Of a DNA stretch of 64,000 bases, positions 1 to 11,520 are shown piece after piece. The translations under genes were made by a program, and so were the position numbers. The stretch is from Galbula dea (Eukaryota > Chordata > Aves > Piciformes > Galbulidae). The stretch lies in the NCBI GenBank assembly GCA_013399015.1, contig VWZX01002368.1:465093-529092 (forward strand), written 5' to 3'. The notes beneath the pieces are model-generated. The model saw nothing but the letters and a program-made list of their open reading frames with translations. It did no database searches and was not told the DNA's origin. Positions within the stretch are counted from its first letter, which is position 1. Each line of letters opens with the position of its first letter.

Positions 1-1979
1 CAGTGCATCCTTGGTCTTTAACTGAGGCCTGAAGTATTCATGGTCAAGTCAGACTTCGGGCACTCCACCTTCAGCAAAGAAGCCAGAAACTTTCCTGCAG
101 AAACTTGAACACTCAGCTCCCATTTTAAGTTTCATCCAAAATGTATTATGGCATGTTAGCTCAAATGAATTTGTTAAAAATAGTCTCTACTCTAGCACTT
201 ACAGGACAGAGTGGTTTATTTTCCCCTATTATAGATCTGACACAAGCCTGCTGTTATTTCTGTGCCCTCTCTAATGATCTGCTTGCTCTCTGGAGAGCAC
301 TGACCCATTTCAGCACAGAATAATTAGCCTTTCAGACACTACTGTGTTTCCATTAAATAGACATAAATGTGCAAGGTGACATTTATTTACTTAGGCCTGA
401 AAAATGTGTGCCACAGATGTAGGGGCTTGCGAGGACTTTGGTTTATTTTCATGCAAAAGTTGTATATTTTCATGTTTTCGTGTTCTTTAACCACTAGTGC
501 TTTGCTGAAATGATTCCCATTGAGTTTCACTGGGGAAGCAGGAAAACATAAAGATTACTTGGGTCTGCATTTCACTGTAAGGCCTTTTGGTGATGCTTTG
601 GCAACCCAGTGCCCAAGCCCAACGGTGACATTAAGTGCAGTTATAATTACACACTCTTCAGGTCCCTTTTACTTAGTGTAAGGAGGGACTCCATGTAAAG
701 AACTGTTGCTGATCTACAGATCTGCCTGAAAAGGAAACTGTGCAGGGTGTTGCACCGAGAAAATGAGAACCTTGACCTATTGCAAACATAAAATAAACCC
801 AAAATCCTTTAGTATTTAAAATCAGCTCTTTTATCATCTTGATCATAAGCTTCTGAACTGCCAGACTATTGCCCAGGTGAAAAGTGTATTATTCATCTTG
901 ATAGCCACTTTGGTCTGCAAAGTTGGAGGGAAATTTTACCCTTAAAAGTCCAGCCAGCATATAAAACATGTAGGTTGCTTAGCAGTTCACATCCACACAT
1001 GAAGACATGGCATGCTATTATTTCATTCTGTTAGTACCAATAGGCTTTATAAAAGGAGGCATCGTGCAAGGTAGGTGCTTTATTGCAGGATGGAAACACT
1101 TTCATAGGTTATTTTAATCATTACAATTCTTTCATGATGTGTGAAAGTTGATTGTTGCTGTAAATGAAGCCATTGAAGGCTAAAAAATAAAAATGCTGTG
1201 ATGGTAAAAATCCTTGGAGTGCAAAAAATGGGAATTGCTATAAAAGGCAGTAATTTATTCTCTGCATGAGATTATTTTTTATCATAAGGATGCTTTTAAG
1301 CTAATTCTGAAACATATACAATTGTAGTCTATATAGCTGAGGCATATTGCACAATGAATTGATAATTTGGCTAGGTTTTTATGCACTGTAATTTATATAT
1401 TATTTAGAAGTACTGTTTTATTCTGTTAACTGAGAGGCTTAACACATTCTTACCATGTTAAGGATAAGTTATTTTTGCAGGTCTTGTGTTTTTATTATTT
1501 TGACCCACGCCCAGTTCATATTGCATCATGATACCATATTTTTACTAATATTATTCTGGTATGTTCAAAACTTGTTTGCATTTGGATAGAAATTCATTAG
1601 CTCCTAATTTTTATTATGACAAGTTATTTTAACTTTTCTGTGATAATGCATTCTGTGTTTCTGATTTGCTGATGCTGAAATATTTTATTTTCATTTTTAG
1701 CCCTTCCAAATTTAGGATTGTTTTTTCTTTTTTTTCTGTGTATATATTTCAGTTGTTAAGACCTACTGGTTCCTGCTTTTTTCATTTTCTTTTTTTAATA
1801 TGTTATGTTTGTAACTTCTTACTGTCTGTGTTGAGCCAGTCTTGCCAACAAAAATATCAGTTGTTTCCTGTTTCTCTACTTCTTAAAAAAAAAAAGAAAA
1901 GAAAAAAAAAGAAAAAAAAAGTAAAAATAAAAAACTCTTAATGGGAACCCTGGCACTGTCTGTCTTCTCTGTTCTGCAG
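1..1979 (+). other. KLHL29: Intron upstream of the first visible KLHL29 exon (partial)
   Basis: AT-rich non-coding sequence ending in a long pyrimidine-rich tract and the acceptor CAG at 1977-1979. It holds an A-rich tract at about 1885-1937, between the branch-point region and the acceptor. No repeat family or RNA gene was recognised. The rest of this intron and the 5' part of the gene lie outside the window. Confidence 0.8.
1885..1937. repeat. A-rich simple repeat (A-runs broken by single G)
   Basis: Runs of A are interrupted by single G or T bases over about 50 bp, ending some 40 bp before the splice acceptor at 1979. The tract produces lysine-rich or phenylalanine-rich open frames on the two strands that are artefacts of composition. 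It could be an old poly-A tail, but no retroposed body is visible next to it. Confidence 0.85.
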
Positions 1980-2118
1980 AAATGTTGAAGGAGTTGAACC
2001 AGCAACGCAGAGCGAAAGAGTTTACAGACCTGAAAATTATTGTTGAAGGCAAAGAGTTTGAAGTCCACCAAAATGTTCTAGCTTCCTGCAGCTTGTATTT
2101 CAAGGACCTGATTAAAAG
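1980..2118 (+). CDS. KLHL29: KLHL29 coding exon 1 in window: first half of BTB domain
   Basis: KLHL29 belongs to the BTB-BACK-Kelch family. Most studied members bring substrates to Cullin-3 ubiquitin ligases, with BTB binding Cul3 and Kelch binding the substrate; a specific role for KLHL29 is not well established. The exon follows a pyrimidine-rich acceptor (CAG, 1977-1979). It reads MLKELNQQRRAKEFTDLKII, then VEGKEFEVHQNVLASCSLYF and KDLIK: the BTB start, with the FTDL strand, the VEG.EF..H..VLA core and the SLYF helix. The ATG at 1982 is not taken as the start, because two coding bases (1980-1981) precede it after a good acceptor and this protein normally has a long N-terminal extension. 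The exon ends in AG, giving arginine (window residue 46) with the first base of the next exon. The donor AAG|GTTTGC is weak compared with the other seven. Confidence 0.92.
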
Positions 2119-5100
2119 GTTTGCCTTCCTTCCAGCTGTGATCTGCTCTGTTCTTTTGTAGGGCGCATTTGTGTCGCTTTTTTTTCCTCCCCTCTCTTGC
2201 AGGTTTATGAAGATTGAATCTCCTGTCACAGAGCCAGTAGCCATTCTTTCCACCTCCTCTGAATGTATTTCCAAACTGAGACTCAGACCCATTTGTTACA
2301 TATCTGACTCGTACAGTGTAATTATTTCTGATGAGTAGAGGCCGGTTTTGGCTGAAGAAAGTGCTCCACCACTGAGAGATCTAAGATTTAAACTCAGCTG
2401 CTAATAGTGATTCAGACCACAACTAAAAACTATTGCTGTTGATGTTTTCAAGGGACTTTGTCACACACAACAAAAGTCTGTCCTTCAGGCTACAATAAGC
2501 CATCAGCGTTCTGGTGAATGATGCTGAGATGTTGTGCTAATAAAGCATTTTGAGTATCATAATCCCTTTGCCCTGAAATCTTTGTTAAATGCTTTTGTGT
2601 GGCTTTTATGGGCAAAGGGATTGATATTTTTATTATGTGGGGACTTTCAAAAGAAGAAAAGTCAGCTGATTAGTTTCTTTATAAGAGATTGGAAATAAGA
2701 TGCTTTTCTGGTCTGCATGTTAGCGTAGGGGTAGTTTTTTCCTACAAACACTCTAGCTTAAGGTAGGTACAATATGTACATTTTCAAAACATCATGTCTC
2801 CACCTTCGCATTTTCCCCCCTCTGTTTCTAGCTGATTGATTCTAAACAGTGCATGATAATCTTTTTTTTCCATTACATTGATTTTTCAATTTGTATGCTT
2901 CATATACTCGCATAGGAATAAATTGGTACTCTCGTATTATTAGTAAGTTAGAGTAGCAAGTAGGGAGAAAAAAAAACATGAGGATAACTTTCATTTTTCT
3001 CTCAATCATCAGCAAATTAATGCAGCTGCTGATTTTGCCTTGCAGTATTTTCCTGAGCAGACTGAGCCTGGACTGTGCTAAAAAATGGGATTAAAGAACA
3101 TTTTGCTTGCTTCAAATCCTGTATTTAAATTTTGCCAACTAACAAAATAGCGACTGTATTTTATTTCAGGATGGCATATTGGCTGGTATCTCCTTTCAGT
3201 GTATTGTGTCCTTTTGCACAAAACTGGTTTTATAATTATGGATATATATTACATTTCTATGATATAACTTTGCTGACTGCCTTATCAATTATTCATAAAA
3301 AATATGTTGGCCTAGGAAGCATGTCTTTTCCTCTCTGTAAATCTAATGATTGCTAACTGTAGCTATGCCACATCTCTCACGTACTTTTTGTTCTCTCTGC
3401 TCGTTATCACTTAATTGTTAAGGCTACAGTATATGCTTCTTAGGGTGATAGGAAGTGGAATCTATAGGGAAAGAAAAATCTTAGAATCAACTTACAGAAG
3501 TCCAATAATTGACTAGCCAAAGATTCTCATTTGGATTTTGCTGTGAAGACATCTGCTTGTATGCAGAAGTCACTAGGCAGTATCTATTTCTAGAATCACA
3601 CGGAGGAATCTGACTGCTTTATTATTTAGTTATCAAATGGAGATATACTTTAAATTGAACACTACTCTGATATGAGCTCATTTAAAACAAACAAAAAAGC
3701 CCAACCATTATTAAGTGCTCTGAAAAGAGATTATCAAACAAAACCTTAGTTTTCAGCATTCATTGTGTTTCAGCTGCTCGCATAAGGTTCACAGGCATTA
3801 CAAGAAAACGATAGTGCAAGGTTTAGCCCATTTGCCAACCTCACCATTTTTTGCCTTTTTTCACATCATCATCAGCAATAAATATTCCAGAGGCTGATTT
3901 GTGTCCACAGTCAGGTCTTTTCATCCCAGTTGTCTTCCATATATAACCTCAGTTGCACACATGTAACCTTGATGAAGGCTAATGGAGTTGCACAGGTGTA
4001 TCCAAGGCCAAAATACCTTTATTACTGATGATGATGCTTGAATAAGGAAAAATCCAGCTTCATGTCTAGTTGAGTTTGCAAAACTGTCAGCTGAGAAAAA
4101 TAAATATTCAGCTGTAAACTGAGCAAATGTGTCTTTGCAAGACAATAAACTCAGGGTTATGGGGTGGAATTTCTAAAGACTTGCTTTTTAGAGGATACTT
4201 GCAGTGTAAAGCCTAGTTCTTTTAGAAACTCCATGAAGTCAATGAAACTCAAGGACTGCAGTTGCAAGACACACTCAGTATTTTGTAGGATCATGCCCTT
4301 AATAACAGAGAATCCTTATAGTTCACAGAGTCAGTATGTTTATAAATGTAGTATTTTGTATTTATAAAATAAATCCTGATATTTGTTAGCAGCTCCTTTC
4401 ATATAGTACTTAAAGCCTTATGTGATTTATATTGCCATTCCAACCAAAGGCACCAAAGGGTCACCAGAAACATCAATGAGAAGATGATCTATTTATGAAG
4501 GTGCTATGCACGTAAACATACAGAAAAATATTATCTTTTCAAGTATTTACTTTGACTGTTCTTTGCCACAGGCCAGTTATTGTTAACCTCATGTTCTGCC
4601 ATTGATTCCACTGTGTGTTGGAGTTGGTTTCTGATGGTAGAATAGCAAGTGGTGTCTCAAAAGAATAAAAAGGAAATGTTCAAAAAGAAGTAAGATCAAT
4701 TATCGCCTCCTCAAAAAAGAAACGAAACACAGACAAGAAGCAAAATAGAACCAGAGTTAGTTCTATTCCTTCCTTCTCTCTTGAGGATGTCTATTAGATG
4801 AGAGTTCATCATAAGAGGGAAAAATATGGGAGTTTTGTTACATTGTAGTGAAAAGCTAGTAACCTGGTTTGATTGACCAAAGCAAATCTAAAATTATTTA
4901 TTATTTATGAAACAAATTTGGTAACAAGAGTGCACTTTGAAGCCCCCTTGGTTTCTCAGAAAATAATCAATCCTACAATGTGCTGAGCATTCTGGTCCTC
5001 GTCCAGAAAAGTTCTTGTTTCGTGTGATTTATCTTCTAAATATATGAACATGGCCCTTTTGAGGTTGTGTTAGTCCAGTCCTGAGCCTAACCTCAGCACA

Positions 5101-5396
5101 ACACCAAGCACTGTGCTCTTGGAAACAAGTTAACTAGTCCTGGTCAGGAGCTGTGCAGCGCTTTGAGTCTAAGCCAGGGCATGACGTTCATCTGTCTCCT
5201 AATATCAGCTGACCATAAAAAACAATCTTAGTCCTTTTCAGTGCAAAATAATCTGAAAAGAATTAGGTGTATTAAGAACAAGTGTGAAGTGTTCCTGCCG
5301 TCTGTTCCACTTCACTGTGCCCACAAAGGGAGGAAAGTGAGGTGCAAGGGAAGGATGGGGATGCATGGAGATGGGTGCATGCCAAAGGCTGGTCAC

Positions 5397-5568
5397 ACAG
5401 AATCACAGAGTGTTAGGAGTTGGAAGGGACCTCAAAAGATCTAGTCCAATCCTCCTGCCAGAGCAGGATTCCCTAGACTAGGTCACAACAAAGCTTCCCT
5501 GACCAGGAGTAAAACCCTGGCCACGGCAGTGAGAGTGCCAAATCCTAACCGCTAGACCACCACCTGGC
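5397..5568 (-). mobile_element. tRNA-Glu-headed, CR1-tailed SINE-like element
   Basis: Read on the minus strand, the element begins with a tRNA-Glu-like sequence (5495-5568) and runs into a CR1 3' end (about 5397-5490). The CR1 part contains the GGACTAGATC...GAGGTCCCTTCCAACTC segment and ends in the short repeat CTGTGATTCTGTG. A tRNA head joined to a LINE 3' tail is the structure of a SINE mobilised by that LINE's reverse transcriptase. Bird SINEs of this type are known (for example the tRNA-Ile/CR1 family of zebra finch), but this head is tRNA-Glu. Many substitutions at former CpG sites mark it as old. It could be a member of a family or a one-off template-switch chimera; only one copy was seen in the window. 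Confidence 0.75.
5495..5568 (-). pseudogene. tRNA-Glu(CTC)-like pseudogene forming the SINE head
   Basis: On the minus strand the segment aligns without gaps to vertebrate tRNA-Glu from the D-stem (TGGTCTAG.GGTTAGGATT) to the acceptor end (GGTCAGGGAA). The anticodon loop CTCTCAC is intact, with anticodon CTC, and the anticodon stem can still pair (TGGCA with TGCCG). The box-B region reads GGTTTTACTCC where GGTTCGATTCC is expected, and the 5' acceptor strand is altered (CCAGGTG for CCCTGGT). A functional tRNA gene is therefore unlikely, and the CR1 sequence joined directly at its 3' end supports a retroposon origin. Confidence 0.8.
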
Positions 5569-8500
5569 TAATTCCCATAGAAGGACATACAGCAGTGACC
5601 TCAGGGGCTGTGAGGCTGTTGCTAACAACCTCAGGAACAATTTTATGCAAGATTAAACATAATTGGGCAGTGCTAGGTTTCTGTAAGTTTTCTTCATAAA
5701 ATCCTCATAAAGTGTATTCTTTTTAGGGTGAATATTTGAGCCTACTTTATGACAGATAAGAGGTTGAGTACTTGGCCTTACTGCTTGCTCCTTCGGGCAT
5801 AGAACATATAGGGAAGTTGATATACTTTATATGCACTTAGGGAAATCATGTGGTTAGTCAGCTCCTTCAGACTGTTACCCATACAAGATTACTGCAGTAC
5901 AGGACTTCAGGAAAAAATGGATGATAAATAGCAGCTGGATTAGGGTTTTGCCTCCTACATACCATCTCATGTATTTTGAGTGCACTGCCAACCACAGTTG
6001 CTTCCAATCTGCCCAACTGTGGCACCTGTATTTTAGGTACTTAAGAAATCAGTCTTCCCAAAGTAAGAGCCTAATTTATGGTACAGACAATGAAGAGAAG
6101 CACTTTGAAGGCTTCCAGAAGGAGCCTTTTCTCCTAATTAAAGTACCTATGTGCAGGCAGGTATGACATCTCTCTGTAGCAATGAGAGGTGCTTGTCTCT
6201 CACTGTTAGTCAACCAACATTTAGGCCCAAGTTTGGCATCAAAGGCAGATTTTAGTCTAACCTCTTCTAGACTACTGCTATAGTCTTCAGAAAGGGAGAC
6301 AGACCTCTCCAGGAGGCAAGTCCACTCACCATAAAATAGGTGTCTAAGATATGAGGTGAGGAGGGGGGCCATCCCTCTTTACTATTAAAGAGAGAGACAA
6401 GGTGATTTGCTTTGATTATGAACTTATGATTGGTGTTACATTGCTTCCTTCAGGGTTCCAGCCTAAGCTGGTTATCTAGGCTTCCTCTGTAGTCATGATG
6501 GAAGACAGGAATGCCTGTAGGGCAGTTCATCCCACCTAATGATAAATAACACGAATTGCCTTCTGGAAGTGCTCATTTTTCATTGCCCAGAGAGAAAGGC
6601 TAGTCACTCAGTCTGAATTGTAGTTGGCTAGAAGTACATGAATGTTTCCTTCTGGAAACTAATGTTGTCTGAATGTCACATACATATGCCTATATATGTA
6701 CACAAAAAGAAACAAATAGATAAGGATTAGGATCTATCAAAAACCCCATCTCCAAAATGCCTCTTTTGCAGAGGACAGTTTTTCTTATTTGGATCATTCT
6801 TGGCTTAGGGAAGAAGAGAAATAAGCTCTGTATCTTTGTATCTGCCCTAGAAAAGAAATGGTGGAAGATGGGTGTGTATTCTGGAATGAAGGAGGAAATG
6901 GAAAATCCCATGAAGAGGTGTGTTTTTTCCAGCTGTGTTTGGTACAGACAAATACAGCTGCTGGATAAATTGACTGTCTGATATTTCCATAACAAAGAAA
7001 GTTTCACCGGAATAGTTTAATTTGCTGCTCTCTTTTTCTTAACTCAAAGTGCTGGATTCTCTACCAAATGTGACATTAATAATAGGGAGCACTTGACATA
7101 AAAGTGTCTTCTTGGCCAAAATGCTGGCTTTTATAAGCAGACTTTAATTTATTTCTCTGTGGTCAGTTGCTAAAGATACATAGTTCCTGTCTTACAAGCT
7201 TTATCTTTCCAAGATTTGGTTTTAATGGTGCTTTCTAATCTTGAAGTCATCCTGGCTGCCTGATTCCACTAGCACAGAGCAGTAAGTCACATACACAAAG
7301 AGATTCGGCCACAAGGAAGCATTTTTGATGCAGTGTAATCTGGTAACGCTCTGTTCATCCTTCTTTTCCTAAGGAACAGAGCCAGTGGCTCCATGGCCAA
7401 ATTGCTTTTCCATGGTACCTTGCCTCTTTTTGCAAGTGTTCAGATTTTTTTTTTCTTTTTTTTTTTCTAAAATAGGATTGTACATACTCTCTGAAGGCTT
7501 GAAGGCAGGGCAGGAGGGCAGAAGAAGTAAAGCATTTAGGGCGAGAGGACCAAATTCCTTTTGCTTTACACCTACACTGAAGACAGAGATGTCATTCTAC
7601 ATTTTACCCCTTCGTGTGGAAAGGCAACATTTGGATGCAAGACAGAGAAACCTGCCAGTATCCATCTGAAACAGTCTGACAAAACTGCAAAAGCATTTAG
7701 GTGTCTGGAAAACAGACTGTCTGGTTCTTGTTTACGTTGTAAAAAGCCCAAAATGAGAAATAGCAGATGAAAGGAAAATCTACTCTTGGTGACCTCTTTG
7801 TGTTTTCCTGCTTATTAAGAACCTTGCTTTTAACTCCAGGAGGGGAACAGGCAGCATTTCTACATCTACATTCTTCTATCGTAAAACAGAATGAACATGG
7901 AAACAAGTTACGACATTTATTTGAAAACAGAGAAATAGAGAGTTAAAAATACAGTGTTTGTTTCAGGTGCCAGGAGAGGTATATTGTGCCTAGACATACA
8001 GCACCAGTGCTTTCTGTTAAATCATTTAAAGGAATCTATAAGAATGAGAGATTCATGAGAGTATAAAATGCTCTTCACCCTTTACTGCCAGGGTGCAGGT
8101 GTAAATTATGCTATGGATGACGGTTTTTTCTTGAATGAGGGACTGATAATTGCTGTGTGTTGGGTGCAAAATCTTGGCAGTGGCAACAGCTCTCTGCTTT
8201 TGGTGGCCCTTTTCTGTGAGCACACTTCATTTGCTCTGCCTGGTCAAACAGCCACACTCCCTCCTGCCCGTCAGAGCTGCCTGCTGGGCTTCCAATTTTG
8301 CAGCTGCCAGGCCTTGGAAAACATGTTTTCACCAAGCAAATATGTATGGTCTTCTAGATAAATGAATTGCAGCTTACAAATATTTGGTGACGTTACTGGG
8401 CTGCCAGGCTAAGGAACTGCCACAAAACCTGTATCAGGAGTCACAGCCTGGCTACTTCCAGCCTGGCAAGTGTACCCATGGACTGGGAGGGTGGGCTGGA

Positions 8501-9504
8501 TGCTGCTCTGAAAGGAAGGACAGGTTGATGTGCCCTATTCTGTAGAGAAACCATGGCAAGGAGGACAGAAGGGCTCCTTTTCAAGCCTCAGGGTGAAGCA
8601 CAGAAATGAAGCTTCTGCCTCATCACGGCTGTAGCTTGCAGAATCACTTAACCTCTCATGCCTCTCCTCCATTGACAGCATCTCAATTTACTGTAGTTTG
8701 GGCTTCTCGCTCACATAATTTCTAGACACAACTACCAATCCTGCAAATCTTACCAAGGACTGACAGATTAATCACCTCTCTTGCTCCAGCTAGACCGATC
8801 TGCAAGCCATGCAGCTGTCACACAACCACTCCTAAGATGCTGGTGCAGGTGACCTACCTATATTTACTTACACAGCCCTGTCTAGGCTTGACTATGTTGA
8901 AATTTAGGGGTGAAGGGGAACAGTTATCTAACGAGGTGCAGTTCAAGCTAACTGGATCAAAGACAACGATAAAAACTTCCATGGCATAGAAACTGGAGCT
9001 GTGTTCTTGAAAGCTGTCATTTTTGGGCCACTTCCAAAAGCCAGTCTTGCCCTAAAACAAGGATGATCTAATTTCTGACTTCAGCATGCTTGCATGTAGC
9101 TCCAGTTCACTTCATTTCATTTAAATCATCAAGGATTACCCAGTGCTGTATTGGGATAATGAATTTGAATTAATATGACCAGATTATGATAGTAACAGAT
9201 CACGATCCCCTCTTTTTGCTTGAATAGCACTAAGCTTTGGTGGCTGAAATACTCTGAGGAGTTCTGGTGGGTGGCATGAGCAGGGATTGATGGGGTGACA
9301 AAAGCTACCTGCCCTTTCCCACATATACTGTGGTCATAGGTGATGTGATGTATTACCTTTCATTGATATCCACAGCACAGGCTGGCTCTATGTATACTGT
9401 AGAAAAGCACTAGCAACGCCCTATAGCTGAGTGAGAAAGGACCAGTGCCTGACAGAATTAATTCTAATTTTTGAAATGCTGATTGGGATGTTTGGGCACT
9501 ACTG

Positions 9505-9570
9505 TAATCATAGTAATAGTAATAAATAATAATTGTGGTTATCATTATTTTATTATTATTTTCCCTCTAG
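9505..9570. repeat. ATA/ATT simple repeat
   Basis: Short AAT and ATT trinucleotide arrays with interruptions, on either side of about 9540. It lies in an intron with no flanking element recognised. Confidence 0.7.
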
Positions 9571-11484
9571 GCATTGCAGTGATGAGAAGGAGCCTTGGAT
9601 AGACTTACCTAGATAATTACTTGTATAAATTTCACTACATTCTTAAGAAACAGATTTATTTATCTGCATAATGCCAGCTCTCTGCTAAGCTAGTTGTTGA
9701 TGGTATAATAAATATCATTAAAACAAACAGACAGGAGTTGGTCAAGTGAGTGAGTTTTAACTTTGATGAGAATATTTTTTAATTCTGTTTTTATTTTTAA
9801 TCTGACTTACCATAAAATCCACAAAAACCTGCTTGCATCTTTCATTTACCTTTAACAAATGGTAGCTCCGACCTCAGGCTATTTTGCCACATATGTACTA
9901 AATTAAGCTGACAGAGATACTTGCAAACAAATTAGATCCTGAGCTGTTAATAAGTTGGCCCAGATTTTTTACTTCCCCACTAGTACTGCGCGAGATTTAG
10001 TTTATTCTCAGTCTCTGGAAACAGTTTAGATCATGAAATGCTTTTCTTCCAAGGGCACTCACTGTTCCCTTCTTCATTCACTTGCTAGTCGCTTAAGCCA
10101 CCATCTTCAAACTCGTCATCTTCTTTCTTAAATCTCAGCAGGGAGTCAGATTTGTGCCTCTGCCTGATCTCCTACACTATAGCGTTACAGGCTGCTGCTG
10201 ATCCCATGCCTTTAGAAATGGTCTTAACTGAGCACTTAGCTTGTGTTCCATCAGTGAATAGCATTAAGGCTATGTTGACGATGTGGCTCTTTTGTTTGTT
10301 TTATTTTATTCTGGCCCTGTTGCCCATGAACGAAAGCATTTGCTGTTAATCCCATTGCTGGTCTTGCTTTGTAATGATCATTTCTGTGATGGTAAATTAG
10401 CAGGAGCTGCTAGTGCATGCCCGAGCTGACAGCCATTAATTTTCCTGATTTTCTTCTGATAGAGCAGGTGCAAACTGGCAGCATTTGACCCTAATAAGTT
10501 ACACTAGTCTTGCCAAATTTTGTTTGCCTGGAACAAGGAACATTATTTGTATCAACATCCTGGTAAAAAGTGAGCAAATGGATTTGTTGTTCAGGTAAAT
10601 TTTCATCACAAATTCTCAAGCCTGTGTTTAAACAGTGTAATTTATTTAATCTTGTGATTTTACTCGGTCTTTGTCGTAATAATACAGTAGCACCATTACA
10701 GTATATGTTTTCTTCTCTTATGAGACAGATGGATAGTGGCTGAGGCTCAAAGATAGTATTTATCTACAAGATGGTGTAACAAAGGCAGAGATTTGCTAGT
10801 TAATAATTTTGAGCTGATAAGATAATTCCAAAGGAGAAATGATGCTAGGGTGCAATTTATTTTTTTAAGTCCTATTTAATAGAACATTCAGTGCCTTATG
10901 ACATACATATTGCAATGATGTTGCTCTATAAATGCCCCTTCCTGTCATCATTTACATGATTGATTACCTTGCAGCTGCATAAACTTGAATAACCTGTTAC
11001 CTCAGTATGCACATGCATCTTGGTGCATGTGTCAGGGAGATGTGTGTTGGTATGTTAGGGCTTCTATGCGTTTATATCTCATGAGTGTGTAATTATGATA
11101 AATCAAACTCTTTGGTACAAAATACAACTTTCTATGTAGAGTGCCGTGTCTGTTCTGTTCATAGCTGAAGGTTGGCTGTAACATAATGAAGTTTCTTTAA
11201 TGCTTCTCCCAAGATAAGTAGACATGTGGGGTTTGAACCAAAGGTGATGAAAAGTCAAATGGTCGACTGTTAGATGCAGCAACATTGCACTCTCTTCTTT
11301 GCCTGCAGTATCAATGCTTCAAGGATTATGTTCCACAGTAAACAAGATGTTCAGTCTAAATTATGTAGACTTGAACAGGAATTTCTAAGGAGCACATAGC
11401 TAACAAGCTCTAAAGCCTCATGAGAAGCTGCATATTCCAGTCTGCAGTCCTTTCTTTGGTAGTCAAAATTATTTGACAGAGATC

Positions 11485-11520
11485 TAAATAAACAAACAAA
11501 CAAATAAACAAATAAGTAAA
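11485..11520. repeat. (AAAC)n / (AAAT)n microsatellite
   Basis: Tandem AAAC units passing into AAAT units over about 35 bp inside the first large intron. The antisense open frame rich in Leu/Phe/Val here is caused by the repeat. Confidence 0.8.

Noticed and set aside
1982..1984. ATG as the translation start of KLHL29
   Set aside because: It lies two bases inside an exon with a good acceptor, and the protein is expected to have a long N-terminal region encoded upstream. It is more likely an internal methionine.
1876..2292. 138-codon minus-strand open frame over the first BTB exon
   Set aside because: It is the antisense of the KLHL29 exon extended through a poly-A/poly-T tract that encodes Phe/Tyr runs. 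No independent coding signal.
5495..5568. Functional tRNA-Glu gene
   Set aside because: The box-B region and 5' acceptor strand are degraded, and the sequence runs directly into a CR1 tail, as in a retroposon head.
8640..8700. MIR-like trace (AATCACTTAACCTCTCATGC)
   Set aside because: Only about 20 bases resemble the MIR core, with no supporting flanks.
11010..11031. Perfect 8-bp hairpin (CACATGCA, six-base loop, TGCATGTG)
   Set aside because: The stem is too short to suggest a microRNA precursor or structured RNA, and such palindromic purine/pyrimidine arms arise easily by chance.
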